Below the pieces are notes generated by a model. That model searched no databases and had not been told where the DNA came from. It was given only the letters and a program-made list of their open reading frames with translations. Both the position numbers and the translations under genes were made by a program. Source: an uncultured Eubacteriales bacterium (lineage in GTDB: Bacteria > Bacillota > Clostridia > Oscillospirales > Acutalibacteraceae). From it: 6,344 bases of DNA. Positions 1-4,143 of this stretch are shown piece after piece (the first letter of the stretch is position 1; every line of letters begins with the position of its first letter). The stretch lies in the NCBI GenBank assembly GCA_934444895.1, contig CAKSDA010000089.1:1-6344 (forward strand), read 5' to 3'.

Positions 1-74
1 GGGTATAGCTCAGTTGGTAGAGCAGCGGTCTCCAAAACCGCGTGCCGAGGGTTCAAGTCCTTCTGCCCCTGCCA
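1..74 (+). tRNA. tRNA-Trp (CCA anticodon), missing first 2 nt at window edge
   Basis: Seen directly: D arm GCTC-AGTTGGTA-GAGC (10-23 region), anticodon stem GCGGT (25-29) with ACCGC (37-41), and 7-nt loop CTCCAAA carrying anticodon CCA at 32-34, which reads UGG (Trp). The T arm is GAGGG-TTCAAGT-CCTTC, followed by acceptor strand TGCCCCT, discriminator G71 and an encoded CCA at 72-74. The visible 5' acceptor strand is only GGGTA (1-5), which pairs with 64-68. Pairing of the remaining CT predicts that the gene begins with AG two bases before the window. All stems are intact, so this should be a functional gene cut by the window edge rather than a pseudogene. It charges tryptophan for translation. 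Its 3' tail is repeated twice downstream. Confidence 0.95.
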
Positions 75-75
75 A

Positions 76-109
76 GATAAAAAAGACACCTTTCGGTGTC
101 TTTTTTATC
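76..109 (+). terminator. Intrinsic terminator of tRNA-Trp
   Basis: A perfect inverted repeat, GATAAAAAAGACACC (76-90) against GGTGTCTTTTTTATC (95-109), has a TTTC loop. It gives a GACACC/GGTGTC core with A-tract before and T-tract after. It starts two bases after the tRNA CCA, so the tRNA is the last gene of its transcript. Confidence 0.93.
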
Positions 110-140
110 TTTACTGAGAAAGAATAATCCGAACCCGAGG

Positions 141-153
141 CACGCGGAGCGTG
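141..153. repeat. GCGGAGCG hairpin, copy 1
   Basis: CACGC-GGA-GCGTG forms a 5-bp stem with a GGA loop. A near-identical hairpin, GCGCGC-GGA-GCGTGC, lies at 309-323. Both are in the spacer between one tRNA tail's terminator and the next tRNA tail, so they mark the same position in the two tandem units. Confidence 0.6.
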
Positions 154-159
154 TCGTGG

Positions 160-203
160 GGTGCGGGTCTCCGGTGGAGACCTCTGCCATAGGCAGAAGC
201 ACC
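160..203. other. Three-way-junction-like inverted repeat cluster
   Basis: An outer stem GGTGC (160-164) / GCACC (199-203) encloses two perfect hairpins laid end to end. They are GGTCTCC-GGT-GGAGACC (166-182) and TCTGCC-ATA-GGCAGA (183-197). Only G165 and A198 remain unpaired at the junction. The arrangement is seen directly; the function is unknown. It sits inside the first inter-tail spacer and could be a folded repeat, a recombinase-recognised structure or a piece of a structured RNA. Confidence 0.55.
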
Positions 204-224
204 GACCGAGCCGGCAGGCGAGAC

Positions 225-245
225 CAAGTCCTTCTGCCCCTGCCA
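225..245 (+). repeat. tRNA-Trp 3'-tail direct repeat, copy 2 (att-like)
   Basis: These 21 bases are identical to 54-74 of the tRNA-Trp gene, running from the T loop through the acceptor strand to the CCA. Upstream sequence does not continue the tRNA, so no D or anticodon arm accompanies it. Duplicated tRNA 3' ends are the usual product of tyrosine-recombinase integration, where attB lies in the tRNA 3' end, which makes this att-like. A decayed tandem tRNA is the alternative. It is followed at once by its own terminator. Confidence 0.85.
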
Positions 246-281
246 AAATAGGAACACCGAATTTTCGGTGTTCCTATTTTT
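246..281 (+). terminator. Intrinsic terminator after tRNA-tail copy 2
   Basis: A 16-bp perfect stem, AAATAGGAACACCGAA (246-261) / TTCGGTGTTCCTATTT (264-279), ends in T-tract to 281. Its core differs from the terminators after the other two tRNA tails, so the tail and terminator were not simply duplicated together. Confidence 0.9.
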
Positions 282-308
282 GTTTGGATATAAATGTTTT
301 AATATTCG

Positions 309-323
309 GCGCGCGGAGCGTGC
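309..323. repeat. GCGGAGCG hairpin, copy 2
   Basis: GCGCGC-GGA-GCGTGC forms a 6-bp stem with one G-U pair and the same GGA loop as 141-153. It directly abuts the 31-bp repeat that begins at 322. Confidence 0.55.
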
Positions 324-352
324 ACAGGTCGTTTCGGGCACCGCAAGAGGGC
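322..352. repeat. 31-bp dispersed repeat, copy 1
   Basis: This segment begins GCACAGGTCGTTTCGG and ends CCGCAAGAGGGC. It recurs at 768-798 with a single difference (G in the GGGCACC stretch here, A there). Here it leads into a small CTGC-AAA-GCAG hairpin and tRNA-tail copy 3; at the other site no tRNA tail follows. It is likely a fragment of a multi-copy intergenic element. Confidence 0.8.
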
Positions 353-364
353 CTGCAAAGCAGA

Positions 365-387
365 TTCAAGTCCTTCTGCCCTTGCCA
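365..387 (+). repeat. tRNA-Trp 3'-tail direct repeat, copy 3 (att-like)
   Basis: 23 bases match 52-74 of the tRNA gene with one change: C69 of the acceptor strand is T382 here. This copy includes the TTC of the T loop. As with copy 2, the rest of a tRNA is absent upstream and a terminator follows. The single mismatch suggests it is the older or less constrained copy. Confidence 0.82.
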
Positions 388-401
388 TCGAAAAGCGTCA
401 T

Positions 402-438
402 AAATGCCGTGTTTTAGCGGGCTTGCGGCATTTTTCTT
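402..438 (+). terminator. Intrinsic terminator after tRNA-tail copy 3
   Basis: AAATGCCG (402-409) pairs with CGGCATTT (426-433) around a 16-nt loop, and a T-rich tract continues to about 440. The stem is shorter and the loop larger than in the two upstream terminators, but the position right after a tRNA tail is the same. Confidence 0.7.
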
Positions 439-605
439 TTATTCTCAGATGGCTCGACATTTCTCAAATAATAGCATTTAGTAGTCCACAGTTTCTAAAA
501 AATAACTACCCAAATCACTACCTTTTGAATACATACTTTAAAATAAAATTGATAACGGGATTTTTGGAAAGTAAGAAGTAACAGATAAAAGGTACGAAGT
601 GCGGT

Positions 606-635
606 GTCGGATTCGCCGACGGATTAATACAATCC
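606..635. repeat. Back-to-back hairpin pair
   Basis: Two perfect 5-bp hairpins abut with no spacer: GTCGG-ATTCG-CCGAC (606-620) and GGATT-AATAC-AATCC (621-635). A direct repeat CGGTG flanks the pair (602-606 and 635-639). This looks like an intergenic repeat rather than a terminator, since no T-tract follows. Confidence 0.5.
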
Positions 636-767
636 GGTGCAATTACATGCATCGATAGATTCATTCACTATATTAAATATCCATATTTCATTACAATGTA
701 CGCTGCGCTATGGAGATGCAGCGAGCAGGAATTGACGCAGCGGTCGAAACAGCGCAAGCGTGAGCGC

Positions 768-798
768 GCACAGGTCGTTTCGGACACCGCAAGAGGGC
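768..798. repeat. 31-bp dispersed repeat, copy 2
   Basis: Matches 322-352 at 30 of 31 positions. The upstream context is also GC-rich and hairpin-forming (GCGC arms at 752-755 and 764-767). Its GTTTCG (777-782) can pair with CGAAAC at 745-750. No tRNA tail or terminator follows, so this copy is a solo or truncated version of the element. Confidence 0.8.
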
Positions 799-938
799 TG
801 CGAGTGTACATGACGGCACAGCCGCTGCTTCATGTTGCGTAGCAACGCTTCATAGAAAAAATTTTATTGTGCGATTCCTTAGCTTGCAACAAAAACAATT
901 GTTTTTAAAATTACTATAGAATCACTAATATAAATAAC

Positions 939-999
939 ATGATTAATTATAAGATTCTTAAAATGATTATTAATAATCATTAATATGTTTATAATGATT
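939..999. promoter_or_regulatory. Cluster of ATGATT half-sites with a 20-bp perfect palindrome
   Basis: ATGATTA occurs at 939-945 and 963-969, its complement TAATCAT at 974-980, and ATGATT again at 994-999. The middle two form the perfect palindrome AATGATTATTAATAATCATT (962-981). TAATGATT (992-999) also faces AATCATTA (975-982). The cluster ends 15 bases before the -35 box at 1015, with the palindrome centred about 78 bases before the predicted transcription start. That placement suits an activator or an upstream operator. It resembles no binding site I can name with confidence; the fit to Fur or PerR boxes is imperfect. The AT-rich background makes some palindromes likely by chance. Confidence 0.4.
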
Positions 1000-1014
1000 G
1001 TATTGCTCGTCCTC

Positions 1015-1043
1015 TTGCATTTTACTCCGAAATTTAATATAAT
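1015..1043 (+). promoter_or_regulatory. Sigma-A-type promoter for the leader RNA and lipoprotein gene
   Basis: The -35 box TTGCAT (1015-1020) matches TTGACA at 4 of 6 positions. A 17-bp spacer separates it from a perfect -10 box TATAAT (1038-1043). The predicted start is near 1049-1051, exactly where the 5' strand of the leader's closing stem begins. It is the best promoter match found in the window. Confidence 0.72.
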
Positions 1044-1049
1044 ACACTT

Positions 1050-1213
1050 GCGACGTAACTTCATATTGTTTTTCTCATGCAATGTGTGCATTTTACAATG
1101 GTAAAAATGCATGCTCTTTTCTTGCACCCCTTGCGTGGGAGTCAGAAGTTGCGTCGCGGCAATCGGGGCAATGCGTTTTTCGGTGCGTTGACCTACGGTT
1201 GACGCACTTTTTT
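1050..1213 (+). ncRNA. Structured leader RNA, candidate attenuator/riboswitch (unknown class)
   Basis: Seen: a closing stem P1, CGACGTAACTTC (1051-1062) with GAAGTTGCGTCG (1145-1156), has 12 continuous pairs including one G-U. Inside it is P2 (1084-1096 with 1101-1114; 13 pairs, bulged A1103, loop AATG) and a small CCC/GGG hairpin (1127-1129/1137-1139). A terminator follows at 1183-1213. Bases 1150-1156 (TGCGTCG) can pair either with the P1 5' strand or with the terminator 3' arm TGACGCA (1200-1206), so the two folds exclude each other. Another possible helix is TTGC-A-CCC (1122-1129) with GGGGCAA (1165-1171), which would cross P1 as a pseudoknot. Inference: P1 intact gives termination, and P1 opened gives read-through into the lipoprotein gene. 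It matches no riboswitch, T-box or 6S pattern I can recognise. It could instead be a free-standing small RNA. Confidence 0.5.
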
Positions 1214-1217
1214 ATTT
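1183..1217 (+). terminator. Leader terminator immediately upstream of the lipoprotein RBS
   Basis: GTGCGT (1183-1188) pairs with ACGCAC (1202-1207). Beyond a 2x2 internal loop, ACC/GGT pairs around a TAC loop, and then TTTTTT-A-TTTT (1208-1218 region) follows. The Shine-Dalgarno GGAGG of the next gene starts at 1219, so the terminator lies wholly within that gene's 5' leader. This fits conditional termination better than simple end-of-gene termination, since no gene lies upstream. Confidence 0.75.
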
Positions 1218-1230
1218 TGGAGGAAAAGAC

Positions 1231-2265
1231 ATGAAAAAAGCAATAACATTACTTCTCGCGATCGCAACAATTTTAACATTGTCGGCATGTAACAAAACCA
1301 AAGCCGGAAACTCGTCCGACACATCACATCCTACTCAATCCGTCACAGACAAAGCCGAAGAGCCCGACAGCACGGATAAGGGAACGGAAACACCTTCAGA
1401 CACTGGGGAAGAAACAAAGCAGCCTACAGACAGCAATACACCAAACAAAGGAAACAAAAATCAAAACAGCAAGACGCCCAGCACAGGAAATAAAAATCAA
1501 AACATCAAATCAGGGGCAGGGAACAACGGTAAAAGTGCTGGAACAACTGAAGGGAACAAAAAGCCCAATACTGGTAATAATAACACAAAAAATAAAGAGT
1601 TTATTACATATCAGGGAGTCATTTTCCACGATATGCACACAGGATATTTAATCGGCGATTACATTAGCCTTTCGTTAAAAGAAACGGGGAACAACAATTA
1701 CGAGGCTGTATATATGTGGCAATACGGCGGTGGAATACCGCAGATAATCCCCGACAGAGTCGTAACTTCTATCTTCTTCTCAAAAAAATTTCCGAAAGAG
1801 TATCGTAAAGACCTACTGATGTATATTTATAATGCAATGCCGCAGGCAGTACCTAACATTGATGAAACGACATTTGACAAATTATTCACACCGGAATATA
1901 GCAAATACTTTTATAAATGTATGTACAACGGAGAATTATATCTTTCAGTTGTAGAGTTTGAAAGCTTTCCGAAATTTGAATTCACATCGGCAAGTGCAGA
2001 CAAAAACGGAAATCTGAAATTTGCGGATGATATTTGGGTATTAGGGGACAGCGTCGACAAAAAGGACAGTTCTGCGTTAAACATACAAAACCTTAAATTA
2101 AGCACAGATAAAAACACAATCACAGCAACCGCCAAAGGTGCGAAATACAGCACAAGCGTTACCCTTTACAGAACAGATGGAACTAAATGGGGGACATGGG
2201 GCGGAAGTGATTTGACTGCCATTTCTGCAAAAGAATTTGCAAAAATGGTTACTGTCGTAAAATGA
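1231..2265 (+). CDS. Secreted lipoprotein with low-complexity linker, unknown C-terminal domain
   Basis: 344 residues. The start is supported by GGAGG at 1219-1223, seven bases before ATG. Residues 1-20 are a classic lipoprotein signal: KK, a hydrophobic core, then lipobox L17-S18-A19-C20, so Cys20 should be diacylated and the protein anchored on the outer face of the membrane. Residues 21-122 are a Ser/Thr/Asn/Lys/Gly-rich linker with no hydrophobic core. It includes a tandem 12-residue repeat, TPNKGNKNQNSK (70-81) and TPSTGNKNQNIK (82-93), mirrored in the DNA by 20-bp copies at 1449 and 1485 with one mismatch. Residues 123-344 form a folded-looking domain rich in aromatic residues and beta-type segments. 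It has no motif I recognise, no catalytic signature, and C-terminal WGTWGGSDL. It is alone in its transcription unit and preceded by the structured leader. Function unknown; a surface or binding role is only a guess from the architecture. Confidence 0.92.
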   Translation: MKKAITLLLAIATILTLSACNKTKAGNSSDTSHPTQSVTDKAEEPDSTDKGTETPSDTGEETKQPTDSNTPNKGNKNQNSKTPSTGNKNQNIKSGAGNNGKSAGTTEGNKKPNTGNNNTKNKEFITYQGVIFHDMHTGYLIGDYISLSLKETGNNNYEAVYMWQYGGGIPQIIPDRVVTSIFFSKKFPKEYRKDLLMYIYNAMPQAVPNIDETTFDKLFTPEYSKYFYKCMYNGELYLSVVEFESFPKFEFTSASADKNGNLKFADDIWVLGDSVDKKDSSALNIQNLKLSTDKNTITATAKGAKYSTSVTLYRTDGTKWGTWGGSDLTAISAKEFAKMVTVVK

Positions 2266-2303
2266 GGTTATAATATAGAGCAGTATGTTTTGATATTAGC
2301 CTC
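2264..2303 (+). other. Imperfect hairpin starting in the lipoprotein stop codon
   Basis: GAGGTTA-(TA bulge)-ATAT (2264-2276) pairs with ATATTAGCCTC (2293-2303), giving 11 pairs with one G-U. It begins within the TGA stop and ends seven bases before the terminator stem. There is no T-tract, so it is not a terminator itself; it might protect the mRNA 3' end. Confidence 0.4.
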
Positions 2304-2309
2304 CCATAT

Positions 2310-2341
2310 GAAAAAGCACTTGCTCTTGCAAGTGCTTTTTC
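2310..2341. terminator. Bidirectional intrinsic terminator between convergent genes
   Basis: GAAAAAGCACTTGC (2310-2323) and GCAAGTGCTTTTTC (2328-2341) pair perfectly over 14 bp around loop TCTT. A-tract on the left and T-tract on the right let it work in both directions. It should end the lipoprotein transcript on the plus strand and the mgtC-glpA-DUF1667 operon on the minus strand. For the operon it lies about 200 bases past the last stop, beyond the 2342-2509 repeat. Confidence 0.93.
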
Positions 2342-2509
2342 AGTTATATTCGCCTTACGGCGAGTGATATTGCCTTCGGCAGTGATATCCGACTTCGTCG
2401 GGTGATATTCGCTTCGCGAGTGGCGAATATAATATCACTGCGGTGTAGGCGCAATATCACTTTTGCCGCAGACAAAAATATCACTCCGAAGGAGACCCGG
2501 AATATCACT
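2342..2509. repeat. 168-bp nested palindromic element with AGTGATATT/AATATCACT boxes
   Basis: The left arm carries AGTTATATT (2342), AGTGATATT (2363), AGTGATATC (2381) and GGTGATATT (2401). The right arm carries their complement AATATCACT at 2431, 2453, 2477 and 2501. Box spacing is 18-24 bases. Small hairpins lie between boxes: CGCC-TTAC-GGCG, GCC-TTC-GGC, CCGAC-TTC-GTCGG and CGC-TTC-GCG on the left; GCGGTGTAGGCGC (imperfect), a TTTG...CAAA hairpin and CTCC-GAA-GGAG on the right. Folded on itself it makes a trunk of four 8-9-bp helices with side hairpins at each joint. A second inverted pair, TATATTCGCC (2344) and GGCGAATATA (2422), offers an alternative fold. It has the look of a non-autonomous mobile (MITE/REP-like) repeat; no open reading frame belongs to it. 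Confidence 0.85.
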
Positions 2510-2538
2510 ATCTCTTTAATAGTATTAAAAGTACGGAA

Positions 2539-2886
2539 TTACTCTATATTTTTTGTAGCAATAAGCCGTGTATTACAAATATCTTCAATAATCGTATCTC
2601 CAATATGTATTGGCGCCATTATTTGGAGTTTACGAATTTGCTGCATAACATTAAATATTTCGCCTTTTGGTATTGGCTTTTCGGTTTTAACACTAACCAT
2701 AGTGGCAGGGCGATTTTTTATCCGCACTACCGAAGTTATCGTGCGGGTAGGGTTTTGGCACTCTTCGGTTGCATATTGCTTACCCTTAGGACAACTGTTT
2801 CCGGTTACGATTAAATCATTACCGTCTTTGGTAACCGTTAAATCACAACCGCGCGGGCAAATAATGCATGTTAAATTCTGCTTCAT
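2539..2886 (-). CDS. DUF1667 family Cys-rich protein, putative third subunit of a GlpA-type dehydrogenase
   Basis: 115 residues. The start ATG (2886-2884) overlaps the upstream TGA as ATGA, and GGAGG (2898-2894) lies seven bases before it inside the upstream gene, implying translational coupling. Seen: Cys7, Cys10 and Cys14 in CIICPRGC, then Cys32 in SCPKG, with Cys43 further on. CxxCxxxC...C spacing could bind an Fe-S cluster or another metal. There is no signal peptide or membrane segment, so it should be cytoplasmic. Family knowledge: DUF1667 proteins are regularly encoded after a GlpA/GlpD-like FAD enzyme and an FAD oxidoreductase in clostridia and Thermotoga. Their role is not settled. 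Inference: it carries electrons or assembles the complex, taking the place of the much larger Fe-S subunit GlpC of Escherichia coli. Confidence 0.88.
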   Translation of the reverse strand: MKQNLTCIICPRGCDLTVTKDGNDLIVTGNSCPKGKQYATEECQNPTRTITSVVRIKNRPATMVSVKTEKPIPKGEIFNVMQQIRKLQIMAPIHIGDTIIEDICNTRLIATKNIE

Positions 2887-4139
2887 TCTAATTCCTCCAA
2901 ACTTACGGTAATTTCTTCGGTTGCCATTTTCAACTGTTCAGGCTTTAAAATAATTTTTTCCATTTCACCCGGGGCAGCCTTAATACGAGTGCTGTTTGTA
3001 AGCTCCACATTGCCGCTGCAAACGGTATATTTTACTCTTTTCATTGGTTTTGTAACCCTTAAAAGCAGTGCGACAGAATTAGCACAGTTGCTATGAATGG
3101 TCTGCGGCAGCACATAGCGCACACCTTGACCGGCTTTAGCTAAAATCAACCTGTTGTTTGGCAGAGTGTTCTTTACAAAACCTGCTGCACCATTTCCGGC
3201 TAACTCTGCTTCATTTGAAACATAGTCCACTAAATCGTGTACATGAAGGGCGTTGCCGCAGGCAAAAATACCGGGTGAATCGGTTTGGCGATTTTCATCC
3301 ACCACAGCCCCGCCGGTTGTAGGATCAAGTGTAATTCCTGCCCCTTTAGTTAATTCATTTTCCGGAATCAGTCCAACTGAAAGCAGTAGGGTGTCGCAGG
3401 GAATAAACTGTTTTGTTTCATGCAATATTTGTCGATTTTCATTTACTTTTGCAATAGTTACACCCTCAACCCGTTTGGCTCCGTGAATTTCGGCAACGGT
3501 GGTAGAAAGGTATAGCGGAATATTATAATCCTTAAGGCATTGCACAATGTTGCGCTTTAAGCCGCCGGAATACGGTAAAAGCTCGCAAACCGCCTCAACT
3601 TTTGCGCCTTCCAAGGTTAGCCTCCGTGCCATAATCAATCCAATGTCCCCGGATCCTAAAACCACAACTCTGCGGCCAACAGAAAAACCGCCGCAATTCA
3701 TTAGCTTTTGAGCAGTACCGGCGCTGTATATTCCTGCCGGACGCGTACCGGGAATGTTCAACGCGCCGCGACTGCGTTCTCTGCAGCCCATGGCTAAAAC
3801 AACAGCTTTTGCCTTTATTTTTAAAATGCCGTGTGGGCTTTGGGCAATAATAATTCTTTCTTTTGAAAGGGAAATTACAGTTGTTTCAGAATAGAAGGTG
3901 ATGCTCCGCTTTATAACTTGCTGTTCGTAAACGGCAGCATATTCCGGCCCTGTTAATTCTTTGCCAAGCTTATGCAATCCAAATCCGTTGTGTATACATT
4001 GCTTTAAAATACCTCCGGGCTGTTCCTCTCTGTCTAAAATTACCACATCTCGCACACCGGCGTCAAATGCGGCAACAGCGGCTGCCATTCCTGCCGGTCC
4101 TCCGCCGATAACAACAATATCATGTTTTATTTCTTCCAT
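2883..4139 (-). CDS. FAD/NAD(P)-dependent oxidoreductase, partner of GlpA-like dehydrogenase
   Basis: 418 residues with two dinucleotide-binding folds. The N-terminal FAD site is VVIGGGPAG (residues 9-17). A second Rossmann motif, VVVLGSGDIG (158-167), fits NAD(P) or nucleotide binding. The second FAD-contact motif is GIFACGN (290-296), typical of the pyridine-nucleotide disulphide oxidoreductase fold. GGILKQCIHNGFG (42-54) has one Cys48, so there is no CxxC redox disulphide as in thioredoxin reductase. The last 100 residues form a separate C-terminal domain with no Cys cluster. The start lies 4 bases after the GlpA-like stop; AGGAG (4156-4152) sits 12 bases before ATG, a long spacing that suggests coupling to the upstream gene. 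Family knowledge: homologues lie beside GlpA-like and DUF1667 genes and are often labelled GlpB-like, though they are not the E. coli GlpB family. It probably moves electrons between the dehydrogenase and NAD(P) or another acceptor. Confidence 0.9.
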   Translation of the reverse strand: MEEIKHDIVVIGGGPAGMAAAVAAFDAGVRDVVILDREEQPGGILKQCIHNGFGLHKLGKELTGPEYAAVYEQQVIKRSITFYSETTVISLSKERIIIAQSPHGILKIKAKAVVLAMGCRERSRGALNIPGTRPAGIYSAGTAQKLMNCGGFSVGRRVVVLGSGDIGLIMARRLTLEGAKVEAVCELLPYSGGLKRNIVQCLKDYNIPLYLSTTVAEIHGAKRVEGVTIAKVNENRQILHETKQFIPCDTLLLSVGLIPENELTKGAGITLDPTTGGAVVDENRQTDSPGIFACGNALHVHDLVDYVSNEAELAGNGAAGFVKNTLPNNRLILAKAGQGVRYVLPQTIHSNCANSVALLLRVTKPMKRVKYTVCSGNVELTNSTRIKAAPGEMEKIILKPEQLKMATEEITVSLEELE

Positions 4140-4143
4140 AACT

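Larger units (their letters stand above)
434..1014. other. Intergenic region without a supported gene
   Basis: I find no coding region here with a ribosome binding site, credible length and family-like composition on either strand. The stretch is a GC-rich, hairpin-bearing middle (about 595-850) between AT-rich flanks. Beyond the separately listed repeats it holds CGCTGC/GCAGCG (701-706 / 718-723), the hairpin GTTGC-GTA-GCAAC (834-846) and the perfect 16-bp palindrome AAAAACAATTGTTTTT (891-906). Bases 745-782 can fold on CGAAAC/GTTTCG. Confidence 0.7.

Noticed and set aside
225..387. Tail copies as complete extra tRNA genes
   Set aside because: No D arm or anticodon arm of tRNA form precedes either copy; only the T loop to CCA portion is shared.
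10..403. Open frames over the tRNA region on both strands (10-246, 111-341, 161-403)
   Set aside because: They run through the tRNA, its tail copies and terminators, lack ribosome binding sites and have compositions expected from GC-rich repeats.
549..577. Possible promoter TTGATA-17-TAAGAA
   Set aside because: The -10 matches only three of six positions and no gene or structured RNA follows convincingly.
939..999. Fur or PerR box
   Set aside because: The palindrome is TGATTAT-TA-ATAATCA, which differs from the TGATAAT-N-ATTATCA Fur pattern and from the PerR consensus in sequence and spacing, so I leave the regulator unnamed.
879..1127. 82-residue minus-strand open frame
   Set aside because: It crosses the promoter, half-site cluster and leader hairpins, has no Shine-Dalgarno, and reads as AT-rich noise (Ile/Asn/Lys runs).
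1050..1213. 6S RNA, T-box or a known metabolite riboswitch
   Set aside because: No T-box sequence, no 6S-like central bubble and no recognisable conserved core were found by eye; an Rfam scan would decide.
2342..2509. CRISPR array
   Set aside because: The repeated boxes are only 9 bp, change orientation halfway and are separated by small hairpins rather than unique 30-40-bp spacers.
2402..2911. 169-residue plus-strand open frame, partly hydrophobic
   Set aside because: It begins inside the palindromic repeat and is antisense to the well-supported DUF1667 gene; no ribosome binding site.
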